64,000 nt of DNA from Streptomyces sennicomposti (GTDB lineage Bacteria > Actinomycetota > Actinomycetes > Streptomycetales > Streptomycetaceae): contig NZ_JAIOAB010000013.1 in the NCBI RefSeq assembly GCF_019890635.1, positions 62,001 through 126,000 of the forward strand, given 5' to 3'. Shown piece by piece: positions 55,653-63,805 of the stretch (positions are counted from its first letter, which is position 1; each line of letters starts with the position of its first letter). The position numbers were made by a program, and so were the translations under genes. The notes beneath the pieces were generated by a model. It saw only the letters and a program-made list of their open reading frames with translations, was not told the DNA's origin and ran no database searches.

Positions 55653-56414
55653 TCAGCGGTTCCGGGAGGACACCTCCCGGAGGGCTTCGCGGACCCGGTG
55701 GGCCGCGTCCTCCGGGGTCGGCACGACGGGTACGCCCTGCGGCGCCGGGGGTCTGCGGACCACGACGACGGGCAGTCCCGCCTCGCGGGCGGCGGTCAGT
55801 TTCGGGGCGGTGGCCGCGCCGCCGCTGTCCTTCGTGACGACGACGTCGACGCGGTGGCGGCGCAGCAGTTCGCGTTCCCCGTCGAGGGTGAAGGGCCCGC
55901 GGTCGAGCAGGATCTCCATGCGGGACGGGTGCGGCGGCTGCGGCGCGTCCACGGACCGTACGAGGAACCACAGGTCGTCCAGGTCCGCGAAGGCGGCCAG
56001 CCCCAGGCGCCCGGTGGTGAGGAACACGCGCCGGCCGAGTGCGGGCAGCGCCCGGGCCGCCTCCGCCAGTGATCCGACCCCGTGCCAGCGGTCGCCCGCC
56101 TCCGGGACCCAGCCGGGCCGGCGCAGGGCGAGCAGGGGCACCCGGGCGGTGGCGGCGGCCCGTGCCGCGTGGTGGCTGATCGTATCCGCGAAGGGGTGCG
56201 TGGCGTCGACGACCACGTCCACCCCGTGCTCGCGCAGCCATGCCGTCAGCCCCTCCGCCCCGCCGAAGCCGCCGATGCGCGTGTCGCCCGGCAGCGGCCG
56301 GGGTCCGGCGACGCGCCCGGCGAGCGAGCTGGTCAGCTCCAGGCCGGGGACGCCGTGCAGCAGCTCGGCGAGGCGGCGGGCCTCCGCGGTGCCGCCGAGG
56401 ATCAGTACGTGCAT
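55653..56414 (-). CDS. cobK: Precorrin-6A reductase
   Basis: CobK reduces precorrin-6A (or its cobalt form) in corrin ring synthesis. The 253-residue protein opens with [17 protein letters not shown], has [19 protein letters not shown], and continues with [23 protein letters not shown] and [31 protein letters not shown], all family marks. The start at 56414 gives the usual N-terminus. It stands alone here, away from other cob genes, diverging from tsaD. Confidence 0.93.
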   Translation of the reverse strand: MHVLILGGTAEARRLAELLHGVPGLELTSSLAGRVAGPRPLPGDTRIGGFGGAEGLTAWLREHGVDVVVDATHPFADTISHHAARAAATARVPLLALRRPGWVPEAGDRWHGVGSLAEAARALPALGRRVFLTTGRLGLAAFADLDDLWFLVRSVDAPQPPHPSRMEILLDRGPFTLDGERELLRRHRVDVVVTKDSGGAATAPKLTAAREAGLPVVVVRRPPAPQGVPVVPTPEDAAHRVREALREVSSRNR

Positions 56415-56532
56415 GCGCGGGACCTCGGGGTTCGGGGGCGGGAGCGCACTTCGGGAGCGCACTTGCGGGTGCGCACTCTACTGCGCGGCGCGCCGCCCGC
56501 CCCGCCCCGGGTTCACATCGGCAGCGGCCTTA

Positions 56533-56549
56533 TTGCACACTATGTGCAA
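56533..56549. promoter_or_regulatory. Inverted repeat TTGCACA-CTA-TGTGCAA upstream of tsaD
   Basis: Two perfect 7-bp arms around CTA lie 30 bp before the tsaD start, directly upstream of a CATATG/TATGAG -10-like sequence and AGGAAGG. The sequence is strikingly AT-rich for this genome. I infer an operator for a dimeric regulator; TTGCA words recall Nur-type nickel boxes but the spacing differs. Confidence 0.6.
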
Positions 56550-56578
56550 GAGCATATGAGGTTCAGGAAGGGGTGGGC

Positions 56579-57670
56579 GTGGGCTCTCCGATCGTGCTGG
56601 GCATCGAGTCGTCGTGCGACGAGACCGGCGCGGGGCTGGTCCGGGACGGTGTGCTGCTCGGCCACGCGGTGGCGTCGAGCATGGCCGAGCACGCCCGCTA
56701 CGGCGGTGTCGTCCCGGAGATCGCCTCCCGCGCCCATCTGCACGCGCTGCGGCCGGTGGTCCGGCAGGCGCTGGAGGAGGCGGGGCTGCGGCTCGCCGAC
56801 ATCGGGGCCGTCGCCGTCACCACCGGGCCCGGTCTGTCCGGGGCGCTCCAGGTCGGTCTGGCCGGGGCGAAGGGGATCGCGTACGCGCTCGGCGTGCCGC
56901 TGTACGGGGTGCACCATCTCGCCGGGCACGTCGCCGCGGACACCCTGGAGCACGGTCCGCTGCCCGCCCCCTGCATGGTGCTGATCGTCTCCGGCGGCCA
57001 CACCTCCCTGCTCCTCGTCCGCGATCTGGCCCGCGATCCGATCGCCCACCTCGGCGACACCCTGGACGACGCGGCCGGCGAGTGCTTCGACAAGGTCGCG
57101 CGGGTCTTTGGACTGCCGTATCCGGGCGGTCCGGCCATCGACCGGGCAGCGCGCGCGGGGGATCCGCGCGCTGCCCCCTTCCCGCGCCCCCTGCCGGGGT
57201 CGTACGACTTCTCCTTCTCGGGGCTGAAGACGGCCGCCGCCCGCTGGGCCGAGGGCCACGCCGGGCGGGAGCTGCCGGTGGCCGACGGGGCCGCCTCGCT
57301 CCAGGAGGCGATCGCCGACGTGCTGACCCGCAAGGCGGTGGCGGCCTGCCGGGAGCACGGCGTCGGCACGCTCGTCGTGGTCGGCGGGGTGGCCGCGAAC
57401 TCCCGGGTGCGGTCGCTGGCCGAGGAGCGCTGCCGGGCCGCCGGCATCGCGCTGCGGGTGCCGCCGCTCAGGCTGTGCACGGACAACGGCGCGATGATCG
57501 CCGCCGTCGGCGACCTCCTCGTGCGCGCCGGGGCCGAACCGGCGCCGCTGGACGTGTCGATCGACCCCTCGGCCCCGCTGGAGTACGCGGCCCTGCACCC
57601 GGGGGCGACGGCCCGGACGGTGGCGGCCCGGACGGTGGCGGCCCGGACGGTGGCGGCCCGGACGGCGTGA
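56579..57670 (+). CDS. tsaD: tRNA N6-threonylcarbamoyladenosine transferase TsaD-like protein
   Basis: TsaD moves threonylcarbamoyl onto A37 of tRNAs that read ANN codons. The 363-residue protein has [15 protein letters not shown], the metal motif [57 protein letters not shown] and [15 protein letters not shown], so all active-site parts are present. The GTG at 57 thousand minus 421 (56579) follows AGGAAGG by seven bases. The usual actinobacterial tsaD sits with tsaB and tsaE; here none are near, so this may be a second copy. The C-terminus ends in an ARTVA repeat. Confidence 0.9.
   Translation: MGSPIVLGIESSCDETGAGLVRDGVLLGHAVASSMAEHARYGGVVPEIASRAHLHALRPVVRQALEEAGLRLADIGAVAVTTGPGLSGALQVGLAGAKGIAYALGVPLYGVHHLAGHVAADTLEHGPLPAPCMVLIVSGGHTSLLLVRDLARDPIAHLGDTLDDAAGECFDKVARVFGLPYPGGPAIDRAARAGDPRAAPFPRPLPGSYDFSFSGLKTAAARWAEGHAGRELPVADGAASLQEAIADVLTRKAVAACREHGVGTLVVVGGVAANSRVRSLAEERCRAAGIALRVPPLRLCTDNGAMIAAVGDLLVRAGAEPAPLDVSIDPSAPLEYAALHPGATARTVAARTVAARTVAARTA
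57610..57669 (+). repeat. 15-bp tandem repeats at the tsaD 3' end
   Basis: GGCCCGGACGGTGGC occurs at 57610, 57625 and 57640 with a fourth partial unit at 57655. It encodes the tail [18 protein letters not shown] before the stop. Confidence 0.9.
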
Positions 57671-57840
57671 GGATCCTGGCCGCCGTCGTACGGGACCTGC
57701 TTCCGGCCGAGCCGCCCGGTGTGGTGGTGATCGGCGAGCGGAGTCCGGCGGCGGCACGGCCCTCGTCGCCGCCGTCCATCCGAGGGCGCGGGAGGCGGGG
57801 CCGGCCGCCCCGGTGCTGATCCAGGGGCTTCTGGACGGCA
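57667..57840 (+). pseudogene. Possible remnant of a uridine-kinase-like P-loop gene
   Basis: A GTG overlapping the tsaD stop opens [21 protein letters not shown], which looks like the N-terminus of Streptomyces uridine-kinase-like proteins leading to the P-loop. The frame then breaks: the expected GxSGGGT piece (ESGGGTALVAAVHP) is in another frame, followed by APVLIQGLLDG. The likeness is weak and from memory. Confidence 0.35.
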
Positions 57841-58023
57841 GGGGCGGCGGTCCGCCCGAGCCGGTGCAGGGCGGCGGCCCGCCCTCCGACCGGCTGACCT
57901 CGCCTAGACGGCGGCCGTCCCGGCGGCCGTCCCGGGTGGTGCACGCGCACGGGCCCGCCTCCGTTCGGGCGAAAGCGGCACCGTACGCGACAACCTCCGG
58001 CCGGTAAGGGGAGACATGAGTCC

Positions 58024-58359
58024 ATGACTGTTACCGTTCAGGTCGACACCACGCGCCCCGTGGCGACCCTCATCAACGTCTTCACCGTCTCCCCCGACCG
58101 CCAGGACGAACTCGTCGCCCTGCTCGCCCGCGCCACCGAGGAGACGATGAAACACCAACCCGGCTTCCTGCACGCCAACTTCCACGTCTCCCTCGACGGC
58201 GAGCGCGTGATCAACTACGCCCAGTGGGAGACCGAGGAGCACTACCGGGCGATGCTCGCCAACCCCGAGGCCCGTTTCCACATGGACCAGGCGGCCAAGA
58301 TCGCGACGGATGTGCAGCCGCGCCTCTTCCAAGTCCGCTCCGCGCACACACGCCCCTGA
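58024..58359 (+). CDS. Antibiotic biosynthesis monooxygenase (ABM) domain protein
   Basis: The 111-residue protein is a single dimeric ferredoxin-like ABM domain: TLINVFTVSPDRQDELVALLARATEETMKHQPGFL, then SLDGERVINYAQWETEEHYRAML and a C-terminal helix. Such proteins oxidise aromatic polyketide-like or heme-like substrates, or are orphan stress proteins; no biosynthetic genes are adjacent. The ATG at 58024 has GGGAG about ten bases upstream. Confidence 0.88.
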   Translation: MTVTVQVDTTRPVATLINVFTVSPDRQDELVALLARATEETMKHQPGFLHANFHVSLDGERVINYAQWETEEHYRAMLANPEARFHMDQAAKIATDVQPRLFQVRSAHTRP

Positions 58360-58440
58360 GAACCGCCACCGGCGCGCACGCCGATCTCCGCGGGCCGGGT
58401 CCGGGGATAGGATCCGGCTGGCCAGGGCAGGAGGGCGCGC

Positions 58441-59682
58441 ATGACCGGACCGGAGATCGACTACCAGGCGCTGTTCGCCGTGACGCCCAGCCCCTATCTG
58501 GTCCTGGACCCCGCGCTGGTGGTCGCCGACGTCAACGAAGCGTATCTGCGGGTCACGGGCCGGACGCGGGAGGAACTGCTCGGCCGGCGCCTCTTCGAGG
58601 TCCATCCGGACAACCCGGCGGACCCGGACGCCGACGGGGTGCGCAATCTCAACGCCTCCCTCCAGCGGGTGCTGCGCTCGAAGGAACCGGACACCATGGC
58701 CGTGCAGAAGTACGACATCCCGGTGTCCGGCCGCCCGGAGGTGTTCCGGGCGAAATGGTGGTCGCCGATCAACACCCCCGTCCTCGGGCCGGACGGCGAG
58801 GTCGCCTGGATCATCCACCGGGTGGAGGACATGACGGACTTCGTGCTGACCCGCCCGCCCGCCGCGCTGCCCGGCGCCCCGGGCGGGAAGCGGGATGCGA
58901 TGGAGGCGGAACTCTACGCGCGGGCGCAGGAGTTGCAGCATCTGAACGAGGAGCTGCGCGAGGCCCACGCCCGGGAGCGCGAGACGGCCCTCACCCTGCA
59001 GCAGGCGATGCTGCACTCCCCCGACCTGAGGGGACACCGCGACATCGCCGTGCGCTACATGCCCGCCGTCCGGTCGCTCAACGTCTGCGGCGACTGGTAC
59101 GACGTGGTGGATCTGTCCGAGGACAGCTTCACCGTCGCGGTGGGCGACGTGGTCGGCCACGGTCTGGAGGCCGCCGCCGTGATGGGCATGCTCAGAAGCG
59201 CTCTGTCGGCCGCGGTCCGCGCCATCCACACGCCGGGCACGGCGATGGACGTCCTGAGCGGCTATGCCCGTACCTTCGAGGGCGCCCTGGCCACCACCGC
59301 GGTCAAGGCGGTGGTCGACACCCGCCATCGGCGGATCACCTACACCAGCGCCGGCCATCCGCCGCCCGCCCTGGCCCGCCGCGACGGCGCCGTCGTCCTC
59401 CTCGACGAGGCCACCGGCCCGCCGTTGGGCGTCCCCGTCCACGACGACCCGCGTCCGCAGGCCACCGTCCCGTACACCCCTGGCGACAGCCTCGTGCTGT
59501 ACACCGACGGGCTGATCGAACGCCGCGGCGAGGACATCGACGCCGGTCTGCGCCGCCTCACCGACACCCTCGCGCGCCACGCCCACCTCGGCCCCGACGC
59601 CCTGGCCGACACCCTGCTCGCCCACCTCGGCGTCGCCGACGGCGGCCGCGACGACATCGCGCTGGTCATCGTCCGCTTGTAG
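58441..59682 (+). CDS. PAS domain plus SpoIIE-type PP2C serine/threonine phosphatase
   Basis: The 413-residue signalling protein has an N-terminal PAS fold (DYQALFAVTPSPYLVLDPALVVADVNEAYLRVTGRTREELLGRRLFE), a short coiled-coil-like helix (ELYARAQELQHLNEELREAHARERE), and a PP2C/SpoIIE phosphatase with GDWYDVVDL, VGDVVGHGLEAAAVMGMLRSAL, LVLYTDGLIERR and DDIALVIVRL carrying the metal-binding Asp residues. Such proteins dephosphorylate anti-anti-sigma factors. No sigma-factor partner is visible next to it. AGGAGGG lies before the ATG. Confidence 0.92.
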   Translation: MTGPEIDYQALFAVTPSPYLVLDPALVVADVNEAYLRVTGRTREELLGRRLFEVHPDNPADPDADGVRNLNASLQRVLRSKEPDTMAVQKYDIPVSGRPEVFRAKWWSPINTPVLGPDGEVAWIIHRVEDMTDFVLTRPPAALPGAPGGKRDAMEAELYARAQELQHLNEELREAHARERETALTLQQAMLHSPDLRGHRDIAVRYMPAVRSLNVCGDWYDVVDLSEDSFTVAVGDVVGHGLEAAAVMGMLRSALSAAVRAIHTPGTAMDVLSGYARTFEGALATTAVKAVVDTRHRRITYTSAGHPPPALARRDGAVVLLDEATGPPLGVPVHDDPRPQATVPYTPGDSLVLYTDGLIERRGEDIDAGLRRLTDTLARHAHLGPDALADTLLAHLGVADGGRDDIALVIVRL

Positions 59683-59711
59683 GGCCTCTCGTTTCGTGGT
59701 GGTCACTGCCG

Positions 59712-59910
59712 TTCGGAGCGGGAGCGCACGTTCGGGCCGGGCCTCCCGGTGTGGGGGGACGACTCCGATGCCCTCACCGCGTACGGCAGTCGGTGCGGGA
59801 CGTGGGCTGCGAGCCGGTGTCCGCCGGGGGCCTGGACCGCGCGGGGCTCCTGGAGGCGTCCGCCGCGCTGTTCATCGCTCTCCGGGTCGGAGAGGGCGCG
59901 GACGCTGGTC
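59712..59910 (+). pseudogene. C-terminal remnant of an NAD(P)-binding reductase (F420/NADPH reductase-like)
   Basis: Two frames joined near 59778 give FGPGLPVWGDDSDALTA followed by VRQSVRDVGCEPVSAGGL and DRAGLLEASAALFIALRVG, the pattern of the C-terminal end of NADPH-dependent F420 reductase-like Rossmann proteins. There is no N-terminal half and one frameshift. It lies after the phosphatase gene and overlaps the end of the hypothetical gene on the other strand. Confidence 0.5.
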
Positions 59911-60570
59911 TTCCGGCAGGGGCCGCCACAGCAGGTGGTGGGACAGGCCGAGGAGACCGGCCCGTGCGGCGTCGGGCAGGGCGGGGTTGCGTACCAGCCC
60001 GTGCGCCCACAGGTCGCGCAGCCGTTCCGCGGGTGCCGGTCCCTGGAGCAACTCCGCCCAGGCGGCGGCGCGTTCCTCGGCGCTCTCCCGGGCCGCCGCC
60101 CGCGCCATCGTCTCCTGGTGTTCCTGGAGGCGGTCCAGTGCGACGAGCCGGACCTCGTCCGCCTCGGTGGTCGCTGCCACCAGGGCGCTCCCGTCGGTGG
60201 AGAGCGTGACGAACTCCGGCTGTCCGGGGCGCCTTTCGAGGACTCCGGCCAGGTCCCATCGCTCGGTGAGCCGCACTCGCGTCCAGCGCCGGGGCGCGTG
60301 GCCCGTCCAGTCACCGGCGACGTCGACGAGGAACACGCCGTCCGCGCCGAGGACGCCGGTGTCCTGCGCAAGTCGGTGCCACTTCTCGTTCAACTCGGCT
60401 GCTGAAAGAGGAAGTTGCCCGCGTACCACCACGGTCGGCTCCGCCTCGCGCGAGATCACCGGACGCCACGCCGCCCGGGGCGGCGGCACGCCCTCGTTCC
60501 GCCCGTCCCCCACGATGTCCAGCCCCGCCCGCCGCAGCAGCTCGGCGAGACCGTCTCCCCCACCCGTCAT
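59872..60570 (-). CDS. Hypothetical protein, 232 residues
   Basis: I do not recognise this family. The protein starts GDGLAELLRRAGLDIVGDGRN, has a strand-rich middle (TVVVRGQLPLSAAELNEKWHRLAQDTGVLGADGVFLVDVAG, RVRLTERWDLAGVLERRPGQPEFVTLSTDG), then a long charged helix (DRLQEHQETMARAAARESAEERAAAWAELL) and a Leu/Pro-rich end. No signal peptide or membrane segment is seen. The ATG at 60570 follows AGGA by eight bases; an ATG three codons upstream has no spacing for a ribosome site. Codon use is normal for the genome. Confidence 0.7.
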   Translation of the reverse strand: MTGGGDGLAELLRRAGLDIVGDGRNEGVPPPRAAWRPVISREAEPTVVVRGQLPLSAAELNEKWHRLAQDTGVLGADGVFLVDVAGDWTGHAPRRWTRVRLTERWDLAGVLERRPGQPEFVTLSTDGSALVAATTEADEVRLVALDRLQEHQETMARAAARESAEERAAAWAELLQGPAPAERLRDLWAHGLVRNPALPDAARAGLLGLSHHLLWRPLPEDQRPRPLRPGER

Positions 60571-60637
60571 GGGAGCCATCCTGCCCGACGGGACGGCCTG
60601 GGCGACCGGGACGGCCTGGACGGCCCGGGCGGCCGGT

Positions 60638-61231
60638 TCAGGCGTCGGTACCGCGCCCGTTGCGCAGGATGCCTTCGACGCCGTTCAGGAACGTCTCGCA
60701 GATCGGCGCCGGGTCGGAGAGGCAGCCGGCCGCCATGGCGCCGTCCCGGAGCATGACGAGGTGCCGGCCCGCCGCGTCGGCGGGAGCGCAGCCGGCGTCC
60801 GCCAGAAGCTGCGTGGCGGTCTCCAGGAACCATTGGCGATGGGCCAACACCGCCTGATGGACGGGGTGTTCCGGGTCGGGGTACTCGGCCGCAGCGTTCA
60901 GGAAGGCGCATCCGCGGAACCCGGGTGAGCCGATGCCCTCGGCGATGGAACGGCTCACGGCCCGGACCGTGTCCGCCGCCGCCAGCCCCTGGGCACGGAT
61001 GCCGGCCACCTGTCCCCGGATGCCCTGATCGGCCTGCTGGAGGTAGGAGAGGATCAGCTCTTCCTTCCCCTTGAAATGCCGGTAGAGGGTGGCGCGCGTG
61101 ACCCGGGCCTCCGCGATGATCCGGTCCACGCCGACGGAGTGGATGCCCTCGCTGTAGAAGATCCGGGTCGCCGTGCCGAGCAGCCGCGCCCGGGCCTCGG
61201 ACATGCTCCCGCCCTGTGTGCCCGTACTCAT
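60638..61231 (-). CDS. TetR/AcrR-family repressor
   Basis: The 197-residue protein has the TetR HTH (ARLLGTATRIFYSEGIHSVGVDRIIAEARVTRATLYRHFKGKEELI) and a C-terminal ligand domain with GCAFLNAAAEYPDPEHPVH, typical of a large Streptomyces subgroup. It diverges from a small membrane protein gene across a 188-bp spacer that holds two perfect inverted operators, so it most likely represses both itself and that gene. GAGGGG precedes the ATG at 61231. Confidence 0.92.
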   Translation of the reverse strand: MSTGTQGGSMSEARARLLGTATRIFYSEGIHSVGVDRIIAEARVTRATLYRHFKGKEELILSYLQQADQGIRGQVAGIRAQGLAAADTVRAVSRSIAEGIGSPGFRGCAFLNAAAEYPDPEHPVHQAVLAHRQWFLETATQLLADAGCAPADAAGRHLVMLRDGAMAAGCLSDPAPICETFLNGVEGILRNGRGTDA

Positions 61232-61252
61232 GCCCCTCACTGTATCAGCGCA

Positions 61253-61328
61253 TGAGGGAGAACGTTCGGTCTTGACATGGGGGCGCAGGGCGCTTTGGAT
61301 GACATGGGAGACCGAACGTTCTCCCTCA
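61253..61328. promoter_or_regulatory. Paired 20-bp inverted operators around a promoter (TetR target)
   Basis: TGAGGGAGAACGTTCGGTCT (61253-61272) and its exact reverse complement at 61309-61328 are 36 bp apart, and each has the palindromic core GAACGTTC. Between them on the plus strand is TTGACA (61272-61277), 17 bp, TTGGAT (61295-61300). Two dimers of the neighbouring TetR protein would clamp this promoter. Confidence 0.85.
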
Positions 61329-61419
61329 CTCACTCATCCCGCCGACCCCGGATTCCCCGAGTCCCCCCGTCCCTTCCTCTCCCCCTCTCTCCCTCTCCGC
61401 CTTCGCGAAAGGACCCCTC

Positions 61420-61986
61420 ATGGACTCCGTCCTCACCGCCCCGGCCCCCGCCGCGAGCGACACCGCGGCGCTGCGCCGTCTGTACTTCGTGCGCTGCGCG
61501 TTCGCCGCGATCTGGGCCGCGCTGCTGTTCGCCTCCGCTCACACCCTGAGCCCCCTCAGCGCGACGTTGCTGGTGATCTACCCCTTGTTCGACGTGGGGT
61601 GCGCGGTCGTCGACCTCAGGTCCACCCGGGCGAACCGCGGTCCGGTGCGCGGCCTCTACGCGAACGTCGCGCTCAGCGCCCTCACCGCCGCGGGCCTGGT
61701 CGCCGCCGCCACCTCGGGCATTCCGGCGGTCCTGTGGGTCTGGGGCGCCTGGGCCATCACGGCGGGACTCGTTCAGCTGATCGTCGGCGCCCTCCGGCGC
61801 GGCATGGCGGGACAGTGGCCGATGATCGCCAGCGGCGGCATCTCCACGCTCGCCGGAGCCTCGTTCATCGTCCAGGCCGGCAAGGACGACCCCTCCTTGA
61901 GCGCCCTGGCCGGCTACGCCTTCCTCGGCGGGGTCTTCTTCCTGGTCTCCGCGCTCCGTCTGCGGCGAGCCGAAAAGCAGGGGTGA
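61420..61986 (+). CDS. Small polytopic membrane protein (HdeD/DUF308-like)
   Basis: The 188-residue protein has about six hydrophobic helices (RCAFAAIWAALLFASA, LLVIYPLFDVGCAVVDL, ALSALTAAGLVAAA, VLWVWGAWAITAGLVQLIVGALRRG, WPMIASGGISTLAGASFIV, ALAGYAFLGGVFFLVSAL). The arrangement of Gly-rich paired helices with WGAWAITAGLVQL resembles HdeD/DUF308 proteins. It is the likely target of the divergent TetR regulator. Function is unknown; stress or lipid-linked roles are guesses. Confidence 0.8.
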   Translation: MDSVLTAPAPAASDTAALRRLYFVRCAFAAIWAALLFASAHTLSPLSATLLVIYPLFDVGCAVVDLRSTRANRGPVRGLYANVALSALTAAGLVAAATSGIPAVLWVWGAWAITAGLVQLIVGALRRGMAGQWPMIASGGISTLAGASFIVQAGKDDPSLSALAGYAFLGGVFFLVSALRLRRAEKQG

Positions 61987-62016
61987 GCGGCCGGGCCCTC
62001 TTGGTAGGGTGCGCCG

Positions 62017-62445
62017 ATGCCGTCGATCAAGCAGGTCCAGGTCACCTTCGACTGCGCGGAACCCGAGCGGCTGGCCCGCTTCTGGTGCGAGGTGCTGGGA
62101 TACGTCGTACCTCCACCCCCGGAGGGGTTCGCCACCTGGGACGCATACACGCAGTCACTGCCGTCCGAGCAGCGGGACGCGTGGTTCGCGTGCGTCGATC
62201 CCTCGGGTGTGGGCCCGCGGCTGTACTTCCAGCGCGTTCCCGAAGGGAAGGCCGTCAAGAACCGGGTGCATCTCGACGTACGGGTCGCCACCGGGCTCAC
62301 CGGCGAAGCGCGTCTCGCCGCGCTCGAGGCGGAGTGCGCGCGCCTGATCCCGCTCGGCGCGGTGCACGTGCGCACGCTGTACGACGGCAACGACGCGTGC
62401 ATCCCGATGCTGGACATCGAGGGCAACGAGTTCTGTCTGGACTGA
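62017..62445 (+). CDS. VOC superfamily (glyoxalase-like) protein
   Basis: The 142-residue protein has two beta-alpha-beta-beta-beta modules: IKQVQVTFDCAEPERLARFWCEVLGYVVPPPPEGF and RVHLDVRVATGLTGEARLAALEAECARL ending with MLDIEGNEFCLD. This is the usual Streptomyces VOC/glyoxalase-like form. The metal-ligand pattern is incomplete, so catalysis is uncertain. It lies 30 bp after the membrane protein gene and may be cotranscribed with it. Confidence 0.88.
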   Translation: MPSIKQVQVTFDCAEPERLARFWCEVLGYVVPPPPEGFATWDAYTQSLPSEQRDAWFACVDPSGVGPRLYFQRVPEGKAVKNRVHLDVRVATGLTGEARLAALEAECARLIPLGAVHVRTLYDGNDACIPMLDIEGNEFCLD

Positions 62446-62497
62446 CCTTGAGCGTCGTCTTCGCGGGCCGCGCCCGGCCGGGCGGGCGCACGGGGGC

Positions 62498-63529
62498 TCA
62501 AGTCCCGGCGCGCGGCGCGGTGCTGGCGCGTACCACGAGCCGGGGTTCCACCGACTCGGGGGCGATCGCGCCGGCCGGGTCGGCGATGTGCCGCAGCAGG
62601 TGGGCGACGGCGAGTTCACCGGTCCGGGCGAACGGCTGGGCGACGGTGGTCAGCGGCGGGGTGCAGTAGGCGGCCAGCTCGATGTCGTCGACGCTGACCA
62701 GGGAGACGTCCTCGGGTACGCGCCGGCCGAGTTCGGTCAGCGCCCTGATGACGCCGAAGGCCATCTCGTCGCTGGCGACGAAGACCGCGCTCGCCTCCGG
62801 GACACGGCCGAGGAGCAGTCCGTTGCGGTAGCCGGAGGCCGGTGACCAGTCGCCCTCCAGCGGCGGCGGCACCGGCCGGCCCGCCTCTTCGAGGGTGGCC
62901 CGCCATCCGTCGCGCCGGCTGGCGGCCTCCAGCCAGTGCTCGGGCCCGGCGATGTGCCAGACGGTCTCGTGTCCGAGGTTCAGCAGGTGTTCGGTCGCCT
63001 TGCGGGCCGCGAGCGCCTGGTCGACCGCCACGACCTCGGTGGTGTCGGTGCGCGGCCCGTCCACCGAGATGGTGGGCGTGGACCGGGTGAACTGCTCGAT
63101 GCGCGCGCTGGTGTGGATCAGCGGCACGGCGAGGACGACGCCCTCGACGTCCTGATCGGCCAGCCGGGACAGCGCGGCCTCGATGGCGGCGGTGTCCAGG
63201 GAGGTGGTGGTCGCCGTGCTGACCGTGTACCCGGCGGCCTGCGCGGCGTTCTCGATGCCGGAGGTGAGGGCCGCCCGCGAGTAGAAGGTGGTCCGCAGGG
63301 TGACCACGCCGATGGTGCGGCTGCGTCCCGAGGACAGCATGCGGGCCGCGTTGTTGCGCCGGTAGCCGAGCTGTTCGACCGCCGCGAGCACCTTCTCCCG
63401 CGTGCGGGCCTGCACGTTGGGGTGCCCGGAGAGCACCCGTGAGACCGTCTGCGCGGACACCCCGGCGACCCGGGCCACGTCCACCATGCCCGGCGGTCGA
63501 TCACCGCTCTTCACCTGCTGCTTCGCCAT
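62498..63529 (-). CDS. LacI-family transcriptional repressor
   Basis: The 343-residue protein has the LacI HTH (MVDVARVAGVSAQTVSRVLSGHPNVQARTREKVLAAVEQLGYRRNNAARML) with the hinge helix Leu, and a periplasmic-binding-protein-like sugar domain (TIGVVTLRTTFYSRAALTSGIENAAQ, FVASDEMAFGVIRAL, DVSLVSVDDIELAAYCTPPLTTV). The binding position next to a GH35 beta-galactosidase gene suggests a galactoside effector and control of that gene. The ATG at 63529 is the usual start before the HTH. Confidence 0.93.
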   Translation of the reverse strand: MAKQQVKSGDRPPGMVDVARVAGVSAQTVSRVLSGHPNVQARTREKVLAAVEQLGYRRNNAARMLSSGRSRTIGVVTLRTTFYSRAALTSGIENAAQAAGYTVSTATTTSLDTAAIEAALSRLADQDVEGVVLAVPLIHTSARIEQFTRSTPTISVDGPRTDTTEVVAVDQALAARKATEHLLNLGHETVWHIAGPEHWLEAASRRDGWRATLEEAGRPVPPPLEGDWSPASGYRNGLLLGRVPEASAVFVASDEMAFGVIRALTELGRRVPEDVSLVSVDDIELAAYCTPPLTTVAQPFARTGELAVAHLLRHIADPAGAIAPESVEPRLVVRASTAPRAGT

Positions 63530-63627
63530 GAGCGCCTTCCCTCGCCGGCCCCGACCCGGCCATGATATCGCCTCGCATGGCAGCCGCCCCGTCGCGTCAA
63601 CTCGTCAGGAAATCTCGGTTCAGTGAC

Positions 63628-63644
63628 TGTTGGCATCGATAACA
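63628..63644. promoter_or_regulatory. Candidate LacI-type operator
   Basis: TGTTGGCATCGATAACA has an ATCGAT centre with imperfect TGTT/AACA arms, like operators of Streptomyces LacI regulators of sugar hydrolases. It lies midway in the 276-bp spacer between the repressor gene and the beta-galactosidase gene; the rest of the spacer shows nothing clear. Confidence 0.5.
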
Positions 63645-63805
63645 TTCTCTGCCATAGTTCCGGCCATCGAGGCGTTCCCGCCCGTCACGGGCCGGGCACG
63701 CTCCACTGTCGCGCGGCCTCTTCGGAACAGCTCTCCTCCGGTCCGCCGCAGCACCGTGGAGGACGGATGAGGAGATCGCACGGGTATGACCGACGGAGCC
63801 GTCAA

